Part shown: positions 15,329 to 24,700 of the stretch, in pieces
How the letters are laid out: each line of letters opens with the position of its first letter
Position numbering within the stretch: position 1 is the first letter of the stretch
Origin: an uncultured bacterium
GTDB taxonomy: Bacteria > Krumholzibacteriota > Krumholzibacteriia > LZORAL124-64-63
NCBI GenBank assembly: GCA_937910695.1
Contig: CALEMW010000077.1
Span: 1 to 39,733, forward strand
Direction of reading: 5' to 3'
DNA length: 39,733 nt
Notes under the pieces: generated by a model
The model's input: only the letters and a program-made list of their open reading frames with translations
What the model was told of the DNA's origin: nothing
Database searches by the model: none
Translations under genes and position numbers: made by a program

Positions 15329-18142
15329 CTACTTCAGCAGTGTCGTTCGCGACGAGGACGTGCGTCCCGCCGCGTCGCGGACCCGCACCAGGTATGGTCC
15401 CGAGGGTAGGCTGCGGCCTGCGTCGTCGCGTCCGTCCCAGCGGATCACGCCCGAGGTCGAGGCGCTTTCGCCCTGGAATAGGGAGCGAACCATGCGCCCG
15501 CGGGCGTCGTGAATGTCGATGGCGAGCCGTCCGGGCGTCTCGACGCGCCAGCGCACGTTGGTGGACGGGTTGAAGGGGTTGGGATGACTGCTCACCTCGG
15601 GACCGCCGGCTCGCACGGGGCCGAGATCGTCCACCGCCACAACCTGGTCGCCGTCGTCGAAGGTCACGTCGTCGAGGAAGAAGCCCACGTCGTTCACGTA
15701 GTCGTCGGCCCCGAACAGGAAGCTCAGCTTGATGGGCTGGCCGATCCAGGTGGTCAGGTCGAACACGGTGCCCGTCCAGCCGCCGCTGTCGCCGGACCAG
15801 CCGGGGCTGTTGTTGAGTCCGGGCAGCGAGACGTGCGTGTAGCCGATCAGAGGCTGGAGGATGGTCCAATCCACACCGTCCTGGATGCGCAGCACGACGC
15901 CGTCCCAGCCTGCTTCCGTACCGCTCCAGTAGTGGAAGCTGAGGTGCAGCTGATCGCCGGTCCAGAAGGTGTAGTTGGGGGACTCGAGGCTGCCGGCAGC
16001 GCCGTCGATGTAGTTGGCGTCCATGCCCACGCCCCAGCAGCCGCCGGCGCTCCAGGCCGCCGCGGGTCCGGTGGTGGGGGTGCCGTGGGCCCAGACGGCG
16101 CCCAGGGGCGTCCAGCCGCCGGGGGAGGCGAAGCTCTGGGTAGTGAACCGCAGTTCCGGGTACACGGGGTACAGCCCGCCGCCGGCGTCGAAGGGCGTGA
16201 TGGTGAGGAAGTCGGCGCCCATGTAGGGTACGCCGTCGACGAGCAGGCTCATGGTCTTGCCCACCGGGACACCGGGAATGGACCAGGCACCGCCGACCGC
16301 TGCCGTTGTGCCGGACAAGGGCACGCCCAACGGTTCGACCCGGGCTCCGGCCGTAGACAGACCCAGATTGCTCACGACGTCACCGGTGAGGGTGACCGTC
16401 GGCAGGGACGTCAGCGCAATGTCCTGGGTGGTGGTTGTGCCTGAGCTGATGGTCAGCGAAGCGATGCCGTCCTGGTGGAAGTACTCGCTGAATTCGAGGG
16501 TCACGCCTCCCACGGGCATGCCCAGAGTGTAGGCACCGGCGGCGTTGGTCGTCGTCGAGCGGGACCCGCCCTGAACGTGCACGAGCACGCCCTCGACGGG
16601 CAGGCCGCTGCCGGCGGAGGTGACCGTACCGGAGACCGTGCCGATCCCCGCCTGCACGGCGGTCCAAGCGGCGTCGATGTTGGGGCGAGGGCCGATCAAC
16701 CAGGGGTCGACCACCTGGGGCGTGCCGTAGTCATGAAGCATGTCGCGCATCAGCGAGGCGTCGAGCACGGTGCTCAACTGTGCTTTGACCAAGCCTTGAA
16801 GGCTGACCACGGAGCCCACGACGATGGGCGAGGCGCTCGAGGTGCCGCCGAAGTACTGGGTGTACCATTCGGTCTCGGGGTAGGTGGGGGAGCCCTGGAG
16901 GTCGCCGTAGCCCAGAGTGACGACGTTGCTGCCCCAGCCGTTCAGGTCCACGCGCACGCCGTGGTTGGTGAACCATTCGGGGTTCGAGGCCGCATTGCCG
17001 GCGCCGACCATGATGGCGCCGGAATGGCGGACCATCGGGTCGAACAGGGTGCCGTACACGGGATCGTCGAAGTCCTGCTGACCGTTGCCCGCGGCCTCGA
17101 CGACGATGCGCCCCGCCGCGGTGGCCATCAGGATGGCGTCGAAGTTGTCCTGCCAGTACTCCATGGCCACATAGCCGAACTGGCCGCTGCCGTTGGCGTT
17201 GGGGCCGGGGGCGTGGAGTTCGATGAGGATGACGTCGCCGGCGTCCAGGTTCGCCGAGGCCACGTTCAGAGCGTCGGGCACGGACTGGCCGGCGATGGAC
17301 GCGCAACCCACTTGGCAGGCGGGGGCGATGCCCGTCACACCGATGCCGTTGTCCGAACCGCGGATCTCGCCCATCACCGCAGTGCCGTGATCGCGCCAGC
17401 CCTGGTCGGCATACTGGCCGCCGCTCTCGTGGAAGGGCACCGGCAGGTCCTCGTGGTCCCACTTCCAGGCCCCTTCGATGTCGATGACCTTCACGCCGGA
17501 GCCGTCGGCTCCCGCTAGCCCGACTACGGCCAGGGCGTGGACGCCTTGCGCGTTGTCCCTGTATCCCTGCTGCGCCGTGAAGTCGGGTGTGATCTTGTCG
17601 GGGGAGACGACCTGCACGATATCCTCGTATGCAGGAGGCGTGTACTTGCCGGTGAAGGCGTCGAAGCCCAAAGCAGCAGGCACCGTGCGGGGCTCGAGGA
17701 AGGCCGTCTCGACGGCGGGATCGTTGCGCAGTTCACGCACGATGCGTTCGAGGCCGGCGCGGTCGTCGGGGCCGAGGCCGGGATCGATCTCCGCGTAGGT
17801 CGTCAGGTCGGGCAGCCGCAGTCCGGTGCGGGACTCGGCCTTGCTCCGTTCGAGAGCGAGGTCGGCGGCAGGACGGGTGAAGCGGCGGGCCGTGCGGGCG
17901 CCGCGGGCGGCTGTCGTCACCAGGTCGGCGATTCTGGATCGGGTCGTGTCCGGGCCTGTCAGGGTGCCGTCGTCGAGGACCTTCACACCGGATTCTTCGT
18001 GAAATTTGACGATGATCAAGCCTGTCGGGGCCGGAGTGACGGCGCTGTCGGGACTTTGCGGAACAGCGTGTTTGAGAGGCGCTGCGCCGACAGAGGCGGC
18101 GAGGATCAGGACCAGCGCAAAGAACGACAGTCGACGAAACAT
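15329..18142 (-). CDS. Secreted subtilisin-like (S8) peptidase with FlgD-like tail
   Basis: A 937-residue secreted serine protease. A signal peptide (about 1-20) and a long propeptide-like region (about 40-200) precede the S8 domain. The triad is visible as Asp221 (VKVIDIEG), His252 (WRDHGTAVMGEI) and Ser435 (GGTSSASP), with the oxyanion Asn353 in AAGNG. A carboxypeptidase-regulatory-like domain follows (about 505-590; GTVTSAGSGLPVEGV), then a jelly-roll-like region (about 660-840), and a PNPFNPSTNVRW FlgD-Ig tail ending RTTLLK. AGGGAG precedes the ATG. It has its own strong promoter and terminator, so it is monocistronic. Probable role is extracellular proteolysis or maturation of surface proteins; substrate unknown. 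Confidence 0.92.
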   Translation of the reverse strand: MFRRLSFFALVLILAASVGAAPLKHAVPQSPDSAVTPAPTGLIIVKFHEESGVKVLDDGTLTGPDTTRSRIADLVTTAARGARTARRFTRPAADLALERSKAESRTGLRLPDLTTYAEIDPGLGPDDRAGLERIVRELRNDPAVETAFLEPRTVPAALGFDAFTGKYTPPAYEDIVQVVSPDKITPDFTAQQGYRDNAQGVHALAVVGLAGADGSGVKVIDIEGAWKWDHEDLPVPFHESGGQYADQGWRDHGTAVMGEIRGSDNGIGVTGIAPACQVGCASIAGQSVPDALNVASANLDAGDVILIELHAPGPNANGSGQFGYVAMEYWQDNFDAILMATAAGRIVVEAAGNGQQDFDDPVYGTLFDPMVRHSGAIMVGAGNAASNPEWFTNHGVRVDLNGWGSNVVTLGYGDLQGSPTYPETEWYTQYFGGTSSASPIVVGSVVSLQGLVKAQLSTVLDASLMRDMLHDYGTPQVVDPWLIGPRPNIDAAWTAVQAGIGTVSGTVTSAGSGLPVEGVLVHVQGGSRSTTTNAAGAYTLGMPVGGVTLEFSEYFHQDGIASLTISSGTTTTQDIALTSLPTVTLTGDVVSNLGLSTAGARVEPLGVPLSGTTAAVGGAWSIPGVPVGKTMSLLVDGVPYMGADFLTITPFDAGGGLYPVYPELRFTTQSFASPGGWTPLGAVWAHGTPTTGPAAAWSAGGCWGVGMDANYIDGAAGSLESPNYTFWTGDQLHLSFHYWSGTEAGWDGVVLRIQDGVDWTILQPLIGYTHVSLPGLNNSPGWSGDSGGWTGTVFDLTTWIGQPIKLSFLFGADDYVNDVGFFLDDVTFDDGDQVVAVDDLGPVRAGGPEVSSHPNPFNPSTNVRWRVETPGRLAIDIHDARGRMVRSLFQGESASTSGVIRWDGRDDAGRSLPSGPYLVRVRDAAGRTSSSRTTLLK

Positions 18143-18196
18143 GAACGACTCCCTGGTTGGCGGCGGGATTCATGGGTTCCAAGCGGCGGGAATCCC

Positions 18197-18226
18197 ATTA
18201 TACTGGCAAACCGATGCACGTGGCAA
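18197..18226 (-). promoter_or_regulatory. Sigma70-type promoter of the subtilase gene, overlapping a divergent one
   Basis: On the minus strand TTGCCA (18221-18226) is 18 bp from a perfect TATAAT (18197-18202), 55 bp upstream of the subtilase ATG. On the plus strand a weaker TTCCAA (18177-18182), 16 bp, TATACT (18199-18204) overlaps the same -10 and could serve the gene at 18257, so the two directions may compete. Confidence 0.7.
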
Positions 18227-18256
18227 CCGTGCCGCGCCGTGACCTGGAGGTTTCCG

Positions 18257-18838
18257 ATGATCCGAGCGCTTTCGGTCTTAGTTCTGCTCGCTTTGATGAT
18301 GAACGCCGCGCCCGCTCCGGCAGACGAAGCGGTGTCGCCCCCCGCCTTCGAACCGGCTCGTCTCGAAGCAGAGAAGGGCCCCTATCTGATCGGCCCGTTG
18401 ACCCGGGACGGCTGGCTCGCGTTCGAGCCCGACCTGGCAGCCGAGATCGCCGAGTACGAGCCTTCGCCCGACCTCGTCAAGGCCCTTGCGTACACGAAGC
18501 ACGACGTGACGGTCACCTGCGTGCTGGGCACCTGGTGCTCCGACTCCCGCCGCGAAGTGCCGCGCTTCTGGAAGCTGCTCGATCTGATGGACGTGCCCGA
18601 CCTCGAGCTCGTGATGATCGCGGTGGGCCGAACCGATGCGCCTGAAGCCGTGCTCTGGCTCGAGGAGAACGGCATTGCTCCAGGCTACAGGGAGCGCTTC
18701 GACATCGAACTCGTGCCCACCTTCATCGTCACCGAGAACGGCGAGGAGATCGGCCGCATCGTCGAAACTCCCGAGATATCCCTGGAGGCCGACCTGGCCG
18801 CGATCCTCGGCGTGAGCGCCACGCCCGCCTGGCATTGA
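18257..18838 (+). CDS. Secreted thioredoxin-fold protein with a CSDS site
   Basis: The ATG at 18257 follows GGAGG and gives 193 residues with a signal peptide ending near APADE. The core is thioredoxin-like: VTVTCVLGTWCSDSRREVPRFW places Cys94 where the CxxC motif would begin, but the second position is Ser97. The cis-Pro loop is present as ELVPTFIV (Pro154), followed by NGEEIGRIVE. The same WCSDSRRE version occurs in thioredoxin-family proteins of other FCB bacteria as I recall. With one active-site Cys it cannot act as a standard disulfide oxidoreductase; a monothiol role, or one using Cys88, is possible. It is 35 bp upstream of the aminopeptidase and possibly co-transcribed with it. Confidence 0.82.
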   Translation: MIRALSVLVLLALMMNAAPAPADEAVSPPAFEPARLEAEKGPYLIGPLTRDGWLAFEPDLAAEIAEYEPSPDLVKALAYTKHDVTVTCVLGTWCSDSRREVPRFWKLLDLMDVPDLELVMIAVGRTDAPEAVLWLEENGIAPGYRERFDIELVPTFIVTENGEEIGRIVETPEISLEADLAAILGVSATPAWH

Positions 18839-18873
18839 TCCGTCAACGACCCGAACCCGCGAGGAGCCCCGAC

Positions 18874-20661
18874 GTGAAGACCCGCGACAAGATCCAAGCC
18901 CTGCGCCTTCTGATGACCAAGCACAAGCTCGATGCTTACTACGTGCCGAGCGTCGACCCCCACCAGAGCGAGTACGTGCCCGCCTGCTGGCAGCGCCGCG
19001 GTTGGCTCAGCGGCTTCACGGGTTCGATGGGCGACGTGCTTGTCACCGCGCGCAAGGCGGGTCTGTGGGTCGACTCGCGCTATTGGCTGCAGGGCGAACA
19101 GCAGACCGCGGGCAGCGGCATCGATCTGCACCGTCTCGGCGCCCCCGGCGTGCCCACGCTGATGAACTGGGCCGTGGCGAACCTGAAGAAAGGCCAGACC
19201 TTCGGCGTGGACCCGCAGGTCATGTCCATGGCTGCGGCCGAGGAGTTCGAGAGCGTTCTCGGAGCGGCAGGCGTGAAGATCAAGTATGTGGCCGCCAACC
19301 TCGTCGATCCCTTGTGGACCGATCGTCCGGATCCCTCCGATGCACCGGTGAAGGCCCACGGCGTGCAGTACACCGGCGAGTCCACGGCGCAGAAGCTCAA
19401 GCGCGTGCGCGCGAAGATGAAGGAGTTCGGCGCCACCGCCCACGTGATCGGCGCCCTCGACGTGATCGCCTGGCTGTTCAACATCCGCAGCCGCGACATC
19501 GAGTTCACGCCGGTGACCATCGCCTACGCCGTGGTCACCGACCGCACCGCGACGATCTACTGCGACGAACGCAAGGTGGGCGCGGCGGTGCGCAAGGGCC
19601 TGAGCAAGAGTGCGAAGATCGCTCCCTACACCGAAGCCGCCGCGGGCATCGCCGCCCTGGCGAAGAAGAAGCCGACGGTGATCGTCGATCCGGTCACCAC
19701 CAGCAAGTGGGTCGCCGGCCTGCTCAAGGGCTGCGACATGATCCTCACCGAGTCGCCCGTGGTGTTCATGAAGGCCGTCAAGAACGACGTGCAGATCAAG
19801 GGCATCAAGGCCGCCCACGTGCGCGACGGCGCGGCCATGGTGAAGTTCCTCAAGTGGCTCGAGACCGCCGTGCCCGCCGGCGGCGTCGACGAGATCGTCG
19901 CCTCGGACAAGCTGCGCTCGTTCCGCGCCGAGCAGTCCCTGTTCCAGGACGAGAGCTTCGGCCCCATCAGCGGCTACGCGGGCCACGGCGCCATCGTCCA
20001 CTACAGCGCCACGCCCAAGTCGGCGTCGCTGCTCAAGCCCAAGGGCGTGTACCTCATCGACTCGGGCGGCCAGTACCTCGACGGCACCACCGACATCACC
20101 CGCACCGTCGCCCTCGGTCCGGTGCCCAAGCGCGCCAAGACCATGTTCACCCGCGTGCTCCAGGGCGTGATCAGCCTGAGCCGCACCCCCTTCCCCCGCG
20201 GCGTCAGCGGCCTGCGTCTGGAGATCCTGGCGCGCCAGCCCCTGCTGTTCGAGGGCGTGACCTACGGTCACGGCACCGGCCATGGCGTGGGTCATTACCT
20301 GGGCGTTCACGAGGGACCGATGTCGGTGTCGCCCCGTCCCGCGGCCAACCTGCCCCTGGAGCCTGGCTTCTTCATCTCCATCGAACCGGGCCACTACGAG
20401 GCGGGCAAGTTCGGCATCCGCGTCGAGAACCTGGCCTTCGTGCGTCGCGACGAGAAGCTCTCGACGCCCGCCGAGGAATGGCTGAGCTGGGACACGGTCA
20501 CGCTGTGCCCCATCGACCTCTCGATGATCGACACCACGTTGATGCGCAAGGACGAGGTGGAGTGGCTCAACGCTTATCACAAGCGGGTGTATCGGGAGGT
20601 GGGGCCGTTGCTCGACACAGCGCACCGGGCCTGGCTCAAAAAGGCGACGCGAAGCCTCTAG
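18874..20661 (+). CDS. Xaa-Pro aminopeptidase (aminopeptidase P, M24B), three-domain type
   Basis: Removes N-terminal residues next to proline, using two metal ions (normally Mn) in the cytoplasm. The 595-residue length and layout (two creatinase-like N-domains plus a pita-bread C-domain) match the long XPNPEP1-type enzymes. All five metal ligands are present with the same spacings as human XPNPEP1: Asp396, Asp407, His470, Glu504 and Glu518, within LIDSGGQYLDGTTDITRT, YGHGTGHGVGHYLGVHEGP and EPGHYEAGKFGIRVEN. GTG at 18874 is chosen because GAGGAG (18861-18866) precedes it and MKTRDKIQALRLLM starts the domain; a TTG at 18835 would overlap the previous stop but adds a non-conserved 13-residue lead. 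Expected to be active. Confidence 0.93.
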   Translation: MKTRDKIQALRLLMTKHKLDAYYVPSVDPHQSEYVPACWQRRGWLSGFTGSMGDVLVTARKAGLWVDSRYWLQGEQQTAGSGIDLHRLGAPGVPTLMNWAVANLKKGQTFGVDPQVMSMAAAEEFESVLGAAGVKIKYVAANLVDPLWTDRPDPSDAPVKAHGVQYTGESTAQKLKRVRAKMKEFGATAHVIGALDVIAWLFNIRSRDIEFTPVTIAYAVVTDRTATIYCDERKVGAAVRKGLSKSAKIAPYTEAAAGIAALAKKKPTVIVDPVTTSKWVAGLLKGCDMILTESPVVFMKAVKNDVQIKGIKAAHVRDGAAMVKFLKWLETAVPAGGVDEIVASDKLRSFRAEQSLFQDESFGPISGYAGHGAIVHYSATPKSASLLKPKGVYLIDSGGQYLDGTTDITRTVALGPVPKRAKTMFTRVLQGVISLSRTPFPRGVSGLRLEILARQPLLFEGVTYGHGTGHGVGHYLGVHEGPMSVSPRPAANLPLEPGFFISIEPGHYEAGKFGIRVENLAFVRRDEKLSTPAEEWLSWDTVTLCPIDLSMIDTTLMRKDEVEWLNAYHKRVYREVGPLLDTAHRAWLKKATRSL

Positions 20662-20716
20662 GGAGCCGGATCGAGGGACACCGCGATGTCTTCGGCCGTC
20701 CAGACTCGATGTGGTG

Positions 20717-20805
20717 TTGGACAGGGAGAGGCCGACCCCCGTCCGCGATGGAGTGTTGCCCGCAGGGCTGACTGAGCGGATGGGGGTCGGCCTCTTCCTG
20801 TCCAA
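20717..20805. repeat. Long intergenic hairpin (30-bp stem), candidate repeat family member
   Basis: Arms 20717-20746 and 20776-20805 pair over all 30 positions, with two G-U wobbles in the plus-strand RNA, around a 29-nt loop that itself holds GCCC-GCA-GGGC. No T-run follows on either strand, so it is not an ordinary intrinsic terminator. The outer arm begins TTGGACAGG and has GAGGCCGAC inside, resembling the arm of the hairpin at 39581. It fills most of the 162-bp gap between the aminopeptidase and EamA genes, ending 18 bp before the EamA ATG. Confidence 0.85.
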
Positions 20806-20823
20806 CGCTACGAGGGAGCCTGG

Positions 20824-21732
20824 ATGACCGAACACCTCGGCGAACTCCTCGCCATCGCCACCGCCCTGACCTGGGCCTTCGGCGCCACGCTCTTCGGCAT
20901 GGCCGGCAAGCGCAGCAGCGCCGTGCTGGTCAACGCCGTGCGTTTGCCTGCCGGCGCCACACTGCTTTGGCTGACCTGGCTGGTGACCACAGGAACACTC
21001 TGGCCGGCCGGCTTTACGCTGAAGCAGCACTTGTGGCTGGGGCTCAGCGGATCGCTGGGGCTGGCCGTGGGCGACTCCTTCTACTACAAGGGCATCATGC
21101 TGGCCGGGCCGCGGCGGGCGTCGCTGATGCTGGCGGCCACGCCGGTCGTTGCGGCGCTGGTGGCCTGGCCGGTATTGGGGGAGGCTCTGGACGGGCAGGC
21201 GGTGCTCGGTATCTCCATCGTGCTGGCGGGGATCCTGATCGCCGTGCTGGGGCGCGATCCCGGCTCGGGGGAGCACCACGGTCTGCCGCGGCGCGACATC
21301 ATGCTCGGGCTCGGCGCGGCGCTGATCTGCGCGGTGGCTTCGGCGGTGGGCAACGTGTTGGCCAAACTCGGTATGCCGGGGGACACGCCGCCGTTGGGTG
21401 CGTCCCTGGTGCGCGGGTGGTGGGCCGTGTTCGCCATGGGCGTGTTTTTGTCGAGCCGACGATCGGCATTGAAGAACGTCGGCGCGTTGCGCGATCCCAA
21501 GGTGTGGCGGCCCATGTCGGTCGCTGTGGTCATCGGCCCGTTCCTGGGCATGTGGATGGCGGTCACGTCGCTGAAGCTGACCGAGGTGGGAGTAGCGTCG
21601 GTGCTGATGAACACGGTGCCGTTGACGGTCATGCTGCCGGCCTGGATCTTCCATCGGGACAGGCCGTCGGCGTCGTCGCTGGTGGGGGTGGCGGTGGCGA
21701 TCGGAGGCGGGGGCGTGCTGATGTTGAGATAG
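20824..21732 (+). CDS. EamA-family (DMT superfamily) transporter
   Basis: A 302-residue inner-membrane protein with ten predicted helices and the internal duplication typical of EamA transporters. Each half opens with a long amphipathic helix (AIATALTWAFGATLFG and LGAALICAVASAVGNVLAKLG) and has a late helix pair with a Pro (AATPVVAALVAWPVLGEAL and MNTVPLTVMLPAWIF). These proteins export small metabolites or amino acids; the substrate cannot be read. GAGGGAG precedes the ATG. It is separated from the aminopeptidase by the long hairpin and ends 8 bp from a convergent gene. Confidence 0.9.
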   Translation: MTEHLGELLAIATALTWAFGATLFGMAGKRSSAVLVNAVRLPAGATLLWLTWLVTTGTLWPAGFTLKQHLWLGLSGSLGLAVGDSFYYKGIMLAGPRRASLMLAATPVVAALVAWPVLGEALDGQAVLGISIVLAGILIAVLGRDPGSGEHHGLPRRDIMLGLGAALICAVASAVGNVLAKLGMPGDTPPLGASLVRGWWAVFAMGVFLSSRRSALKNVGALRDPKVWRPMSVAVVIGPFLGMWMAVTSLKLTEVGVASVLMNTVPLTVMLPAWIFHRDRPSASSLVGVAVAIGGGGVLMLR

Positions 21733-21740
21733 ATCAGGTT

Positions 21741-24700
21741 CTATTGCAGCAATGTGACCCTCTCGGTGTCGCTGTTTTCCTGGGTCGATATTCTCACCAG
21801 ATAATTGCCCGACGCTACGTTTCTCCCCAGTCGGTCGCACCCTTTCCAAACGATTTCGTGTACGCCTGCGGGACGATCTTCATTGAGAAGTTCGGCGACC
21901 ATGCTTCCGTCCAGTGCATACACCGCGATACGTACACGATCAGGGATGCCGATATTGTAGCGGATCGTTGTGCTGGGATTGAAGGGGTTGGGTACGCAGC
22001 TGATCAACGACGTCGATACCGTCGGGATTCTGACCGTTTCGGAAGTGAAGAGATCAGATTCGCCGCCGGGGGTCGACATGGAGACACGATAGCGATAGGT
22101 AGCCCCCTGATCGATCGTCGAGTCGACCCAACACCAAGCCTGGCCGTCATACTCTGCATCTGTCGAGATCGGGATGAACCATCCCGAGTCGTTGTCATAG
22201 CGTTCGATCATGAATGATGTGCCGGGAGCGGATCGGGCCAGACTCCAGCGGATCTCGATGACACCGTCATGGAATGTGGCAGAGTGATCGGTAGCTATGA
22301 TTGGCGTGGCCTGTCCTTCGAGGATCGTCAAAGGCATGTCAGTCGGCAGGCCAAGATGGCTGTCCTCGCGGCCGGAAGGCCATTGCACGACAAGAGTGTC
22401 GATCCAGGATGCATACCCAAGTCCGAAATGCAGTTCATGGGGAGCATGGGAGAGATGGCCGGAACCGTCGCTCATCTCCCTGATACGCCAAACGCCGCCG
22501 GAGAATAAACGCACCCGAGCACCCATGGCATCTCGGTTCGAATCGGTACCGACGAGATTAATCCGAGACCAGTGGTGCTTGTGCCAATCGTTGTTCTTGA
22601 TGATGGCACTCTCAACATAGGGACTCGAGAGTACCATATCTAGATCGCCGTCAAGGTCTATGTCGATAGGGGCCAGGCTGCTGGGGCGTAGCGTATGGTA
22701 GAAGTAGCGACATTCTGATTCATAAAATGAACCATTGCCGAAATTCAGCAGAATGACGGGATCGGATCCCGTGTTTGCAATGACGAGATCAAGGTCGCCA
22801 TCGTTATCTATGTCGACCCAGGTGGCGTCACGTCCGTCTCCTGAGTCACCGAGAAGATCAGTTGTCGCATCGGTGAGAACGCCCGCCGTATTTCTATAGT
22901 AGCGGTTTCGTCCTCTCTGATTCACGAGGTAGAGGTCAAGATCTCCGTCATTGTCAGCATCGCCCCAACAAGCGGCTTTTCCTTCTCCTGCGTCACCGAG
23001 GACGGGTGTCGTGACATCTACGAATGAACCGACATCGTTTCTCAACAGGACGTTGGGGCCGCGGTTGACGACATAGATGTCTTGATCGCCATCGTCGTCG
23101 AAATCGGCGATGGCGACCGAGCGGCCTTCTCCGAGATCATTGGCCGGAGTCGACATGATGCGCTCAAACTGTAGATCTCCTGTATTGTGTAGCAGGATGT
23201 TGGGACCAGATGGATCGACACAGTAGAGGTCTACATATCCATCCAAGTCGTAATCTACCCATGTGGGCGTTGTGGGGGACGATGTCGGCAATACTTCGTT
23301 CATCAACATGGTCGTGAATGTCTCGTCGTCTTTGACTAGCAATGACCAACGATGCTCGGCCCTAATAAGAGCCAGATCTTCATCGCCATCGTTGTCCGGG
23401 TCACCCCAGGATCCTGAGCGGGCGTCTTCCGGAAGGAGATAGGGATCATCGAAGAAATGGCCTTGTGCTGATGAGGTTTGCAGTCTGGCGGGGGAAGATG
23501 CGATAAGGACGGATCTCGATCCGTCATCATTCGTCACCCGTGACCAAGCTGTTGCACGGGATGATCTAGGAAAAAAAGGAGTTGTGTCCCATTCGCATTC
23601 CAATGGATCCACTTCACACTGCTGTGGATATGAATGCAGCTCTGGGTACTTATAAGTGATTATCCTGGAAGAAGTAACGCCTAGAGTCTGGGGTATGTAG
23701 TTCAGGCCGAGATTGGCAATATGCATGAGTCGCCCAAAGTCCAGGATGTCGTAGACGTCAATACCACCGAAGTGACTGGAGATATACATATACGATCCAG
23801 AGATGGCGAAGAAAGCTGGCGAGATGCTCTGCCGGAGATGGGTGTTGTGGATGAGAGTCGGAGGGGCCGTCCGATCAAGCTGGTATGTCAGGAGCTCCGA
23901 TCCATACCTGTCCAACATATACAAATACTCATCATGGATGAGAATAAGGCCATTGATCTCGCTGGGCACTGCGACTTCCCCGATCAGGGCGGGCCCGGCA
24001 GGATCAGAAATGTCGATTGTCTTGAGGATGTGGTCGCTGAATATGCACATGAAACCATTCGATGCCTCCACCTGTCCGTAGACAGAGGAATCCCATCGAT
24101 TGAGCTCGGTTAGGATACCGTCCTGGGATACCGCCGCCGTGATGATTTGAGTTCCAAGGCGATAATGAGCGATGGAGCCATCTGATGTGATGGAGTAGAC
24201 ACTGCCCTCAGTATCGATTCGTTGAACGACTGTGAGATATGGAGAGATCGAAACGGAAACGAGGGCGTTCATGCAGCCGACCAGCAGGATGTCGTCCCTT
24301 ACGAAAGCAAGGCTCTGGACTGGCGAGTCCATTTCTAAGCTTCCCGCATATGACATTTGTCCGTAATTGTTGATCCGTATGACTTGGATGTGATCGTGGG
24401 AATACACATAGACTGCATGTCGATCTGACACGGTCAATTTGTTCATGTACTGATTTGTATCAAAGACATCTGGCGTGGTTAACCTGCTCCAATCCCTCAA
24501 CGCGATTGTAGCGATTCCGACAGGGGTGGACGCGAGAAGATGAGCCGAAGTGGCTAAGTCAGCCATGCCGCCGTGATTCATTGTTGTTCTGGCGATTCCG
24601 ATAGGATAGATGCCGTTCATGGCGAGTTCGATGATGGCCCCATCAGAATCAGTGGCGATGATCATGCCATGGTGATCGACAACGCTGGTGATAGGCGAAA

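Noticed and set aside
18520..18560. Classical CxxC thioredoxin
   Set aside because: The site reads CSDS, so the second Cys is absent; only the fold is supported.
20717..20805. Integron attC site
   Set aside because: There is no core GTTRRRY site at the ends, no integrase gene and no cassette array; the hairpin is also too perfectly paired for attC.
20717..20805. Ordinary Rho-independent terminator for the aminopeptidase
   Set aside because: No T-run follows the stem on either strand and the stem is about three times the normal length.
18685..21849. A 1054-codon open frame on the minus strand
   Set aside because: It lies antisense to the aminopeptidase P and EamA genes, whose motifs are unmistakable; its translation is rich in His, Arg, Gly and Gln without domains, as expected of a shadow frame in G+C-rich DNA.
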